Origin: Intoshia linei
Taxonomy: Eukaryota; Orthonectida; Rhopaluridae
Direction of reading: 5' to 3'
DNA: 64,000 bases
NCBI GenBank assembly: GCA_001642005.1
Contig: LWCA01000043.1
Span: 1-64,000, forward strand
Made by a program: the position numbers and the translations under genes. Below the pieces are notes generated by a model. It worked only from the letters and a program-made list of their open reading frames with translations. It was not told the origin of the DNA and ran no database searches. Shown here piece after piece: positions 33,901-45,000 of the stretch; the first letter of the stretch is position 1; each line of letters starts with the position of its first letter.

Positions 33901-35728
33901 CAATAATTTTTTTCAGTTTCGAACAAAAATTAATCACTTACCATTGGTGATATTGTGAACTAGTCAGATATATACGAATAAAACTTACTAGATTCTTTCG
34001 TTTTTTTAAATTTGGGATCGTTTTTATCTGAGTTCATTAGTGAGCATTTCCGGAAAAATGATTCTTCATACTGTTGTATTTCAGAAATGGTATCCTGTTG
34101 GTTTCCTCGACCAGTTACTACTGCATAATAACCTAATGCTTTGAGAGGAACTAAATAAATAATAAATTTTACATTTTAACAGTTAAAAAAACAATCAAAT
34201 GCAACATAATAGGATTCGAATAAGTAAGTTTACTGTGATAAATATTGTTATATAAATTGTAGACCCATAAAATAAAATTAAAACGAGTTTTTTAATTTAA
34301 ATCAAAAAAGGTGTCGTTAAAACTATAAATTTTTAAAAATGGCGCAATCCATGACATTTTTTAATTTTCAACATAATAAACAAAAATAACGCACACTAAA
34401 ATATTATAATTATATATTATAGTAATTAATAAAAAAATGGCGCAAATTAGAAATAATATAGACCAGGTAAATAACCAAAATAAATTGACATGGCTTTGTA
34501 TAAAATATAAAAAATTACGCAAAGTCCCGTTGAGAATACGAAAAATTCTTGTTCGATCAATCATTTGCCTCTCAGCTTCATCAACTTTGGTCAATACGCA
34601 TATGGTTCTTTTACCTTGTGGGTCAGCTTGCATAACATGATCTGTAGCATTAGTGCGTTCAGCATCTATTGAACCATCCTGAACATACAAAATGATTGCA
34701 TTTGGATTAGAAAGGTATTTACGATAAATGGATTTAATCTGTTGAGGCGTATCTTTTGCAATATCCTGAGTGACAGTACTAATAACCCCTGGTAAGTCGA
34801 CCAGTACCATTCTGTGCAACTCTGGACCACTCACACTGAGAGATACGGGATGTTGGCTAACAGTTTCGTTTTTTCCAATCAAATTGGTCATTTTAAGTTT
34901 AATGGTATTTCGGAGATCCTTGGTATCATTTTCGTTGGTTAAATCATATTCCCTGTCATCATCTGGAAATCGAGCAATATGGTATGGTCCTTCACTCAAT
35001 GTCACTTGTACCGGGCATCTCGTCATCATTTCACCTCCCCCCCTAGGAAAAATTCTGGCTTGAGCCAACATTTCCAAGACACTAGTTTTACCTGAACTTT
35101 GATCTCCGGCTACGACGACCCTGGGCATACGGTCTAATAACAATGTCATTGAGTTTTTATCGTTTGAATCATGGGTAGCATAAGATTTTGCATAATCATT
35201 TAATTCATCGAGTAATTCAGAGTACAAATCAATTAAAGGTTTCTTAAAACGTGTTTTAGTATTTTTTCTGTCTTTGTATCTCATTTTAGTGCGAAGTAAT
35301 TCTTGTCGAGTTAAACTGTATTCATCCTTTAATTTCTCCGTTTCTTCTTTATATTTAAAATTTATTGTGGATATTTCAACCTTTAATCTTTTAATTTCAT
35401 CGACAAGGTTATTTATATTTACACTTAATTTTTGGTCCGCGTCATTGTTGGAATAATCTTCCTGGTCTAATTCGGTAAAGTAAGATTTAATTGGAATTAA
35501 TTTGTGTGACGTATAATCTTTAAAGTGTTTATATCGGTCCTGAGAACTATTATAAATGGACGAAATGTATTTTGAAGGTTTCTCAAGCCATGTAACGCCA
35601 TCAATCTGGTTGTTGTACCATGCTTGTATATTTTCAAGCTTTTGTTTGATAACATAACCTGAACCAACTGCTGTTGCTGCAACGAGATTTCTGGTTCTCA
35701 ATAATGCCCTTATAATTACACTTGCCAT
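27949..35728 (-). CDS. OPA1: OPA1/Mgm1-type mitochondrial inner-membrane dynamin, 908 aa
   Basis: Four exons join in frame: 35728-34519, 34150-33989, 33787-33576 and 29091-27949. The protein starts with a basic presequence that runs straight into a membrane segment ([16 protein letters not shown]), then a coiled coil (about 100-160), then the dynamin GTPase: G1 GDQSSGKTS (208-216), switch [10 protein letters not shown]3 DLPG (311-314), G4 TKVD (380-383). The stalk has SVEEQAEVF and [10 protein letters not shown], and the C-terminal half has the OPA1-specific block [12 protein letters not shown]. It drives inner-membrane fusion and cristae shape. Compared with vertebrate OPA1 the long N-terminal leader (about 80-90 residues) is missing. 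Intron 3 is 4.5 kb while introns 1 and 2 are 368 and 201 nt. The start codon is 150 bp from that of CDC27. Confidence 0.95.
29353..32400 (+). other. less AT-rich block with broken long frames inside OPA1 intron 3 (candidate foreign or viral-like insertion)
   Basis: Forward frames are long for this DNA: 29353-29646 and 29603-30007 (shifted by one frame), then 30438-30647, about 30610-30928 and 30928-31161, each overlapping the next in another frame, and about 31506-32310, open except for one TGA near 31744, with a further ATG frame at 32299. Their amino-acid use is balanced (Arg, Thr, Gln, Val, Pro), unlike random frames here. No protein family is recognised. A decayed mobile element or integrated virus is the simplest reading, because the host strand needs this DNA only as intron. 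An AT-rich piece with a TSP1 exon (about 31140-31505) splits the block. Confidence 0.4.
31179..31326 (+). CDS. orphan thrombospondin type-1 (TSP1) exon
   Basis: After a TATATACAG acceptor, a phase-1 exon reads [17 protein letters not shown], then KVRSC and later Cys residues: the WxxWxxW-C-xxCGxG signature of a TSP1 repeat and its usual phase. No partner exons with matching phase were found up- or downstream, so it is either an isolated relic of a secreted or adhesion protein gene or part of a nested gene I cannot assemble. The 3' boundary is approximate. Confidence 0.55.
33020..33263 (+). mobile_element. Tc1/mariner-type transposase fragment
   Basis: The frame contains [10 protein letters not shown], then [18 protein letters not shown] and LMPQME, matching the central DDE region of Tc1/mariner-like transposases just before the second catalytic Asp. 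The expected QQDGAPPH-like block is corrupted ([10 protein letters not shown]) and a stop follows, so the copy is dead and lacks both ends. Confidence 0.75.
33343..33561 (+). CDS. small intact ORF in the OPA1 intron, 72 aa, unknown
   Basis: An uninterrupted frame starts [20 protein letters not shown] and ends SGLLP then TAG, opposite in orientation to OPA1 and ending 15 bp before its exon 3. Composition is helical and charged ([12 protein letters not shown]), unlike the low-complexity frames around. No family recognised, no splice signals needed. It may be a nested gene or the intact tail of the inserted block. Confidence 0.3.
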   Translation: MAASKTIDFNKLTHSENRALHKAMNYLIDSTISNVEKISTITEYKNEVNTNFFFTEKEYKNIKIENISGLLP

Positions 35729-35878
35729 AATTTAAATTTTTAACATTGTAATTTCATTTACACAATAAACTATTTATATCAATTTAAAGTTTATTTATCA
35801 CAATGGTAATTTTACCGCGCAAATTCCATTATGTTTTACCTTTGAGTATTTTTTCAATCTAAGCTGACATTTTTAATT
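35729..35878. promoter_or_regulatory. 150-bp divergent promoter region, OPA1 / CDC27
   Basis: This is all the DNA between the two opposing ATG codons. It holds a GC-containing patch (TTTTACCGCGCAAATTCC) within AT-rich flanks. A shared bidirectional promoter is inferred from the spacing. Confidence 0.5.
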
Positions 35879-38800
35879 ATGATTGATTATGAACGTATAA
35901 AGGTAATATTTTCTTGGTTTTTGAGTAACATAATTTTAGGTTGCTATTAAAGATTGTTTAACTTATAATAATTTGGACGATGCCATTTTTCTATCGGAAA
36001 GATTACACGCTCAAAGTATTTTTTATTATTTAAAAAAGGAACCTATAAAAATGATTCAAACTTTTAATTTAATGACTAATAATTATTCTGGTATAGATTA
36101 AACCAGCTTTTCCAAACAGGGAGTATCGGGATATTTTATTTTTTTAAATTGAAAAATAAAGTTTCTAAATTTTTTCAAATAAGCTAGATTATACTTTTAT
36201 GTTCATGAATTTTCTTAAAATTTTTAATTTAAAATTTAATTTACCTACTTTTTTGGGTGTAGTAAATGGGACGATAAACTTTTTTTGCCTTGAACTAAAA
36301 ATTTTTTAATAAAAATGATAAAAATATATAAATATGTTAACAAAATAAGATGGGTATATAGATGAAGTCCTATGAGAATGATTTTATTTGATATTTACAC
36401 TAAAATTTTTTATTTTTTAATTTAGTTAAAAACCCTGAAACCATATACCTTTTAGCGAAAAGTTTGTACAGATCGAGAAGTACACTACGCACTTATAATT
36501 TTTTGTGTAAATTCAGGAACAACCAATTATGCACTAAATCTAGAATAATGTGTATTCAAGTTTGTTTTGATTTAAAAAAGTAATGCCATTTTGTAAAATT
36601 TTATATATATTTTTTGTCTTAGATACAGAGAAGCTCAATTTTTTGCATTCAATACAATGGAATGTGATAGTATCAGTTTGGATGATTTATATGCCATATA
36701 TGGAAAAGAAGTGTCATTTGTAGCTCGACTTTTAGGGAAAATATACGCGTTTGTTAATCATTTTTTTAAAATTTTAAGAGGCCCAAAGTTTTTTTACCAT
36801 GGTGACCTTTATAATTTCTTATTAAATCTCTTCAATTGCAAATTTTTGTATATTTACAACTTTTTAAATTTCACATGATTTAGTAAAATCTTATGAGAAA
36901 AAATTTAATTTTACCAACCCTTAAGGAAAAAATCCCTCTATCAGATAAATAGAGTCTATCTGATCCCAAAAGAAAAAACTTAATTTTACAACCCTAGAAA
37001 AATATTATTAAAAAGTGATCATTTACAAAAAACACTTTACAAATTGACGTATACTCAGAAAAAACAAAAAAAACTTTAAAAACCCCATGCAGGTTGATTA
37101 ATAAAAAATCCATGCTTGTTTAGAATAGTAGCTTTTAATCTAATAATTTAATTTTTATCTTTTATTTAGAATATTTGGAGATTTAAAATCATCAATTATG
37201 TATCACGCTTTTTCATTATCCATGAATCAATACAATTTTTCAAGTTTTGATAATTTATTACAACACGGTATTTTGTTAAAATTAAAATAAATAGTAAATA
37301 TTGTTTACATTTTTTTTAGGTATTGAACCAGGCTTGGAGATATTTGACGATCAGACCATTTTAAACGAGGATTTGTTAATTTATTCAAAATATATGGTTA
37401 CTAAAATTCTTTCCCAATTTGATGCAAATTCATTAATTTCCATAGATGAAAGTTTACCAGTAATTTTTTATATTTTTAAACTCATGATATTCTTAGGTTG
37501 TAAATATAATAAAAAGAAATCAAAATAAAAATCCTTTATCTATATCTCAATCTGATAATGTCGAGTTTTGTTTACTGAGGTGAATTTTTATATTAAAATT
37601 TAGAATAGAAAAAGATTTAATATATTCCTTTAATACAGCCATGTCTGAAAAAAACCAAAATGCTTATACAAAGTGTTTTTCTTTTAATTGATAATTATTT
37701 TCCAATATAGGTCCCCTCAAGATTATGTTAAATCTGTTAAAACCATACCGAAAAAATTAAAAAAAAATGAATTTGAATTTTTACCTAATAGTACAAGTAT
37801 GTAGTATTCTCATTTTACATGATTTTTATTTAGTGTCGTTTCTAAGTATAATGAAGTGTATAGCTGATGCTTTTTATGAATTTTATAGATATGATACTGA
37901 AAAATTTATCAAAAAAATTCAAAGATTAAACCCTAACCAATTTAATACTCCATGGATCCAGGGCATAATCGGAACGTGTTATTATCATTCATCAGAATAT
38001 GATAAGGTTAATTTATTCAATTTTTACTTATTAAATTTTAGTCAGTTGAAGCATTCAAGTATACTAGAGAATTGGAAGAATCTTATGTGTTATTTATGGA
38101 TTATTATAGTCAGACTTTATGGCATGTTAAAGATTTAGCTAAACTGTCCTTATTATCTTCTTATTATTTGGCTAATTATAGACGAGCTTCAGAGGTAAAA
38201 CTTTTACTTTTTTAGATTAAAAAAAATTAAATCTATAATATTAACAGACGTGGTGCATAATGGGTAATTTCATCAGTGTTTCAAAATCTGGTACAGAATC
38301 ATTTAAATATTTTAAAAGAGCTATTGAGGTAATTTGTGGTTTATACATTTATTTAAATTTTAATAATTTTAGATAAATCCTGAATATTTTTTATCTTATG
38401 CTATATTGGGCTGTGAATATCTTAATAATAACAAGGATGAGATTGCCATCACCAATTTTTACGATTCCATTAGATGTAATCCTCGTCATTTTATTAGCTG
38501 GTAAGTTTTGAGGAATATTTTTGTACATTTATTTAGGTACGGTTTATCGCATTTGTTTTACAGAAATGGCAATATATCTAGATCAAAATTTTATCTAGAT
38601 ATTGCTCTTTCAATTAACCCAAACAATATTGTTTTACAATGTCAATACGGACTGGTTTTTTTAACAAGAAATAAATAATTTATTTTTAGCTCTTAAGTGA
38701 TATGGGACATCTCTATGAATCATTGGATCATATGGATTTATATATATCCAAGTACCCTAAACACCCTCTATGCCGTTTCCACAAAGCAATGATTTTGTTT

Positions 38801-39296
38801 AACAAATCAAAGTTTAAAGTATTTTTATTTAATATTTGTTTCCTCAAACTCAATTAGGAATCTATGGTGGAATTGCTTATTTTGCAAGATATGATTCCAG
38901 AGGAAGCCATGATTTATTTTATGATGGGAAGGGTAATTTTACAATTAATTATGCATGTGTAATTTCTTTAAGATTTATAAACGACAAGGGAAACATCATT
39001 TAGCAAGATTGAATTTTTCTCGAGCATTGGAAGAGCATTGTTCAAATGATGATAACTTAAAACGAAATGTTAACCCTTTTTTTAAATCTGTCGCTACATT
39101 TTCTTCTAACATGGAAGTTGAGCTGCGTAATTACTAATTACATTATATTTTTTATGCATTAAAAATATATTGTTGAAATTTAGTTGATACAACTGATACC
39201 AATTTTTCTGAAGATATCATTACGTCTTTTACAGAAATTGAAAGTGAACTATCAAGTATTTTTGAAACTTCTGTCGATGATGATGATATTTTGTGA
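35879..39296 (+). CDS. CDC27: anaphase-promoting complex subunit 3 (CDC27/APC3), 659 aa
   Basis: Eighteen exons, all phase-compatible: 35879-35902, 35940-36015, 36426-36579, 36623-36748, 37170-37267, 37320-37459, 37497-37579, 37604-37672, 37711-37796, 37834-38006, 38042-38194, 38248-38328, 38373-38500, 38537-38654, 38690-38818, 38858-38932, 38973-39126, 39184-39296. The N-terminal dimerisation TPR (DDAIFLSERLHAQ) and the C-terminal TPR superhelix (WCIMGNF, then YFKRAIEINPEYFLSYAILG, NPRHFISWYGLSHLFY, ALSINPNN, HPLCRFHKAMILF, IYFMMGRIYKRQGKHHLARL) follow CDC27 block by block, ending in an acidic tail. APC3 binds the IR tails of CDC20 and CDH1. The disordered linker between the TPR halves is short, so the protein is smaller than vertebrate CDC27 (about 820 aa). 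Intron 1 is 37 nt. Confidence 0.95.
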
Positions 39297-39507
39297 ATTG
39301 ACTCAAATTTAATAAAATATATTTTATTATGTAATTATTAACTGATTGAATTTGAAACCAAATATTTTTTATTTTTGGTAATGGTTTGTTCCTTTAATCT
39401 CATATAGTAGTTTGTGTCTCATGTGCAATTAAAATTTTATTTTTTTAATAGTTAATATTTTTATGGGATTATGCATTTGTTAGTAATTTATATTTCAACT
39501 TTCTTTT

Positions 39508-42011
39508 TTAGGTATTGCACGTTTTACAGCACACTTGTTTAACCGTTTGTTCATTACATTTATTGTTGGATTTTGCCTCTTGACATGTCATTTCTACGTC
39601 CACATTATTATGAAAAACTAACAGTTTTACACCCACTTTTTCAATGCAATCTAATATTTAATTATAATTTTGACAATTTTTTTCTATTATTTATTTTACC
39701 TATTTGACATTTTCCACATGTTTTCTTGCAATGTTTTAACAAAAATACACTATATACGGGATTATTACATTCATTTATGTGTTTTTTGCATTCTTCCCCA
39801 ACAATGTCTATACACGAACCTATATTTTGATTAGTTAGCAATTCACATAATAATTTTAATAATAATTAAATTTTGTAAGAATTCATTTTACTTATAGTTG
39901 TAGGTTTTAGAGTAGTCGTTGTTGTAGTCGTCGGTTTTGAAGTAGTTGACGTGATAGGGTTTGAAGTTGTTGTTGTTGGGTTTACAGTAGTTGTGGTCGT
40001 TGTAGGGCCAACGGTGGTTGAAACATCAGTCGTTTTCTGAGTTGTACTTATTGTGGTAGGATTTGAAGTTGTAGGTTTTACAGTAGAGGTTGTGGTCGTT
40101 ATAGGTTTTACAGTAGTGGTTGTTGTAGTCGTTGGGGTCGTGGTAGGTTTTACAGTAGTCGTTGTTGTAGTCGTAGTTGTAGTTGTTGGATTTGCTGTAG
40201 TTGTAGTTGTTGGCTTTGCAGTAGTTGTGGTCGTTGTAGGGCCAACTGTGGTTGAAAAATCAGTCGTTTTCTGAGTTGTACCTATTGTAGTCGATGTGGT
40301 AGATACGACTATATTTATAAATATAAATATTTTGACTAAACTATGAAGTGTATGAACTAGAACTCACACCCGGGGATTTCAAAAATTTTCAATTTTATAA
40401 ATTTACTTAAAATTGATTTTTTTGTATTGGTACTAATTATTCTGTCTTGTTTGTTTGTAACGGTTAATATATTGAAAATGTGAGATGTTACTAGTGATGA
40501 ATCATGATGTACGGATTGTAATCAAATCATAACATTTTGAGCTTGTTAGGGTGGTAACAATTGGATAATATAGACTTATGTTAGATTCTAGTATGAATGG
40601 CGAACCCTAAGTTAAAGGTTGGTAAAATTAGGTTTTTCCTTTTCGGGTGAGATAGAGGGATTTTTGCTTTAAAATGTTGATAAAATGAGATTTATCAAAA
40701 AAATATTGGTAAAAGGGAATTCTTTCCTTAAAGGTTGATAAAATTAAGTTTTTTCTTTTGGGATGAGATAGAGGGAATTTTTCTTTAAAATGTTGATAAA
40801 ATAGGATTTTTTCCTTAAAGGTTGGTAAAAGTAGGTTTTTTCTTATAGGTTGAGATAGAGGGATTTTTAATCTAAAAGTTTGGTAAAATTGGATATTTTC
40901 CGTAAGGGTTAGTAAAATTTTTGTTTTTTCTCATAAGATTTTACTAAATTGGATGATAGAATGAAATATCCAAAAAATTTATAATTCATTCCTTTGGATG
41001 ACCAGTTACCCATATCAGAAGCACTAATCTAAACTGAATTTTTTAAATTTGGTAATTTCTTCCAAATCTTATACAAGTTAATCCACTTGGGTAACAAATT
41101 TTTTTTAATATAATAATCTCATAATTATGCAAAAAATAAAAAATAATATTATTTATTAATAGAGCCGAACCAACGACACTTAAATTCGCACCCCAGTAGC
41201 ACACAGAATAAATTTGGTAGCGATTTGAGTTTAATATGTAAAATTATTTGTTATAATAATGTTATTTATTTTTAAATTTTTTTATATAAAAAGTGGCCCA
41301 CTGGAGTCAAAGGATTGCCGATCCTTTATATAGATTGACTCAAAATAGTTATTAAAGTTTACTTGTAACTCATATTAATGTAATTTTATAAACTAAGAGA
41401 TATGACCTCTTTCTTTTTTTATCGATGAAAATTACCTGGACAAGTACTTTTACATTCCTTTTTCATAAATTCTGGTTGAGTTTCACACATTTTCATTTCA
41501 TCTTTTAGTTTTAAGCAAATTTCATTGTATTCTGGTTCTATACAATAATGTAGTACAATTAAATGGATTAGAATTATAAATTTATTACTTGGCTCAACAG
41601 TTGTTGTCGTACCTTGACACGTACCACACGTTTTTTTGCAAAATGATTTCAATATTTCTTGTCCGACTGTATTGCAATCTTTTTTATACCTGGGGCATTC
41701 TAGATAGTTATCTGCGCATTCTGAAAAAAATTATGCATACAATGTTATAGTAATAAATTAAAATTAATAAAATCAAACCTGTTTCTCCACTTATCTATAT
41801 TTAAAAATTAGTACATTATGATTTGAATCATAAAATTTTAAAATTCAATTACATTTTTACTGTATTTTTAAATATAAAAAGTTTGAATCGAAAAAAATAC
41901 CAATTTTTCACTTGACATCAACCTGCGGAGAATGACATTTCCATATCCAACTTCTAAAGATGCGATATTGTGAAATATACATAATAATAAGATTAGACAG
42001 TTTTGATTCAT
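39508..42011 (-). CDS. secreted Thr-rich mucin-like protein with four ShKT domains, about 326 aa
   Basis: Six exons: 42011-41912, 41720-41589, 41537-41436, 40308-39892, 39819-39700, 39617-39508. Exon 1 is a signal peptide (MNQNCLILLLCIFHNIAS). Exons 2, 3, 5 and 6 each carry one ShKT-type six-Cys domain; the hallmark is FCKKTCGTC in exon 2 and HCKKTCGKC in exon 5. Exon 4 is a 139-residue block almost entirely Thr with Pro, Lys and Ser (repeats such as TTTTTTVKP), expected to be heavily O-glycosylated. All internal junctions are phase 1, so domains are exon modules. ShKT domains occur in ion-channel blockers but also in many ordinary secreted and matrix proteins; with a mucin spacer a mucus, cuticle or matrix role is more likely than toxicity. 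It starts 68 nt after the stop of the metalloprotease gene, on the same strand. Confidence 0.85.
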
Positions 42012-42079
42012 ATTAATTTTTTATTAACTGATTTGGGTTAAATTCATTGAAGCGAAAAATAGGTATCTTTATGAAATAT

Positions 42080-45000
42080 TTAATTTAATTTATATTTAAA
42101 ATAGCACGAATGACAACAAAATTTTAAAACTTTCACACTGATTTGACATAATTTTTCTTTTTTAATTTCAGTACAATTGAGAAATTTCATTTGACCCTTA
42201 AATTCTATTTCAATTTTGGTTTCCTTTTCTTCATAGCATACTAAATCTTTCATTATGTATTTATTTTTAAATTTTTACAATACTATTTGTAATTATGTTA
42301 TTATAATAACTATACTTTTAATAAACCTACCCTGATTGCAGAAATTACACGTCTTTTTACAATGAATGAATAATAAGGATTTATAAATTGGATATTGACA
42401 ATATTTAGATAATTTCTCGCAATTTTTTTTCAAATCTTTACATTCTATTAAAAATTTTAATTTATAAAATTTTAAACAACCTTTTAAACAAATATTTGAA
42501 CAAAATGTTTGCATAAATAATGGATTATTTTCGCAAAATTTGAGTTTAATTTTCAATTGTTGACAGGCTTGGTTTAGTAGTTTGTATGCTAAAATTTAAA
42601 TAATCATTATTATACATGAATTTTATTGTGGTTACATTTTATTTTATTTCTTTGATGGGTTGTATTATACTGAGTATTTAAAGGAATAATTAAAGAATAT
42701 TTTTTTTGATCAAAGGATGAGTAAATATTAAAAGTATTATTTTTATAATCTTGATTAGCAAACGTAAATAACTTGTGATTTAGTTTTTGAGTCGTGTCTT
42801 TTTTAATTAAATTCACTAATCTTTCATATAGAGTAAAATGTGGTGAAAATTCTTTCATCTGATGAGTATCAAATGTATTACTTTGCAGAGTTTGCTTATT
42901 TGAATTTAATTCAAGAGTTAAAGTTTTTTGTGTTTTGAGCATTGATTTACTTGAGTTTAGGTTTTTCGAAATAAAGGGACTGGTTTTCATAAGGTAGTTC
43001 ATAACGGGATCCGTTAATTTATGAGTATAATTGTCGTCTTCAAACCGAGAGGTAGAATTTTTAGACAAACTTGACATATTGACAGTAGTAGAAGAGTTTA
43101 ATGAGGTTAGAGTAATATCAGGGAATAATGTAAATAATTTTTCTTGATTCACAATTTGAGTAGTATTTTTTATTCCAGCTCGGTCATTGCTTTCATTGTC
43201 TATTTTTTTCAAAATTATCAATGTAAACAAAATTTCGATAATTTAATTTTAATTTACAATTGTTAAACAATACCACAGTATCCGCATGTTTGAGAACAAA
43301 AGGTTTTGAGGCTTTTTACATAGTATCGATGAGTACAAAAAGATTTGTAATTATCACAATCATTATACAAATTTTGACAACCTAAATATCATTAATTTTT
43401 AAGTGTTGATCGCTATTATAGTACCCAAATGTAAAATTTCTTTTTGTGTCGTAAAAGTTGGAAATTTCGTCGAGTATGATGAATCTAAATTTTATCTTAT
43501 TTTTACGTTTACCAGAAAACGTATATCTACATTAATGAAAATGTTGAGTAAATATAATACAACAATAAATATAACGTGGGTATACAAATAAAAGATACCA
43601 CAGTTACCACAGGTTTTTTTGCAATAATGTTTTATATTTTTGTGTTTACAATACTTTATATATTTATTGCAATTCTTCAAGTTATCTGTACATATTTTTC
43701 CAGTTGCTAAATTTTAAATTGTAATATAAATAAAATTGTACAATTGTGGTGCCAAATATAAATATTGCAAGTGTAATAATTTAACTATAGAAAGGATGTT
43801 ATACGAGTATGTGATTTGGACTTGGAATTGATTGTAATATCGAATAATTTGTAGATAGGATTCGACATGTTTCATCTAGTTGGGATCCACTATGTTTTCG
43901 CAGTGGTTATCGATTTAAATAGTGTCCGGACCCGTTTCAAAATATTTATTTTTTTTGATTCCAAAAGAAACATGTCTTTGCATACAAGATTTGTAAAATT
44001 GGATTTTTCAAAAAAATATTGGAAAAAGGGTATTTTTTATTTTGGATTAAGAAATTGTAGCTCATAAGATTTGGTAAAATCTGATTTTTCAAAAAAAATA
44101 GTGGAAAAAGGGGATTTTTAATTAAGAAATTGTTGCTTGTAAGATTTGGTAAAATCGGATTTTTCAAAAAAATATTGGAAAATGAGGACATTTTCCTTCA
44201 GGGGTTGGTAAAATTGAATTTTTATTTTGTGGTCCAATAAGAGGGTTCTTTATTTTAGGGTTTGGTAAGTCAATTTGTTAAAAAATAATCGTGTAATAAA
44301 ATAAAGTGATGGTTTAAAATGGTATTTTTTATTAAATATTATTAAATAGTGGTAGAAAAATGGGATTTTTGAAATTATAACTAGCGGTCGTCTAAGTTTT
44401 GCGATAAATTCCCAAAATCGGACAACTCTGTAATAAATATTGAAACTTATCCTATGAAAATAAACCAAAGTTAATAACATTTTTTATATATTTCATTTAA
44501 ATCTCACGGGCCCCATGCATATATTTGTGGACCTCAAGCGTTCTAGGAACTACTGGTTTACCGTTATGTGTAATTTCCTAAAAAAATTATTCAAATTGGT
44601 TAAGTTTGGACCCGGCCGGCCACTCTACATCGAAATTTTTCCCTAAAAAGTTTAAATTAAACTTTATATTCATAGTAAAATGTTATAAAAATTTGTAACA
44701 AATATAAAATTAATACATATAATTTAAAATTAGTATTGTCGCGTCATTTTATAAAATTGAAATACTTGACTAATCAATAAATCATCTACATTAAACATAC
44801 TAATATAATACTACATCATAACACTATAGATTATTTTGAAAATGCAAGTTAAACAGATATAAATATTTCATTTAAGGTATAAAAAGTGGTAATATGTTGA
44901 ATTAGTGTTTGTAAAATTTTTATAGTTGTAGTAACATGCTTAGATGTACTATGTGTTGGCAATTTTGTCGTCTTTGTCAAATACTTTGATTCAGTCTCTT

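Noticed and set aside
34437-35456. Several plus-strand ORFs opposite OPA1 exon 1
   Set aside because: Antisense shadows of the GTPase and coiled-coil coding sequence.
40053-40274. Val-rich plus-strand ORF
   Set aside because: It is the complement of the Thr-rich exon of the ShKT mucin gene; ACN codons read backwards give the Val/Gly pattern.
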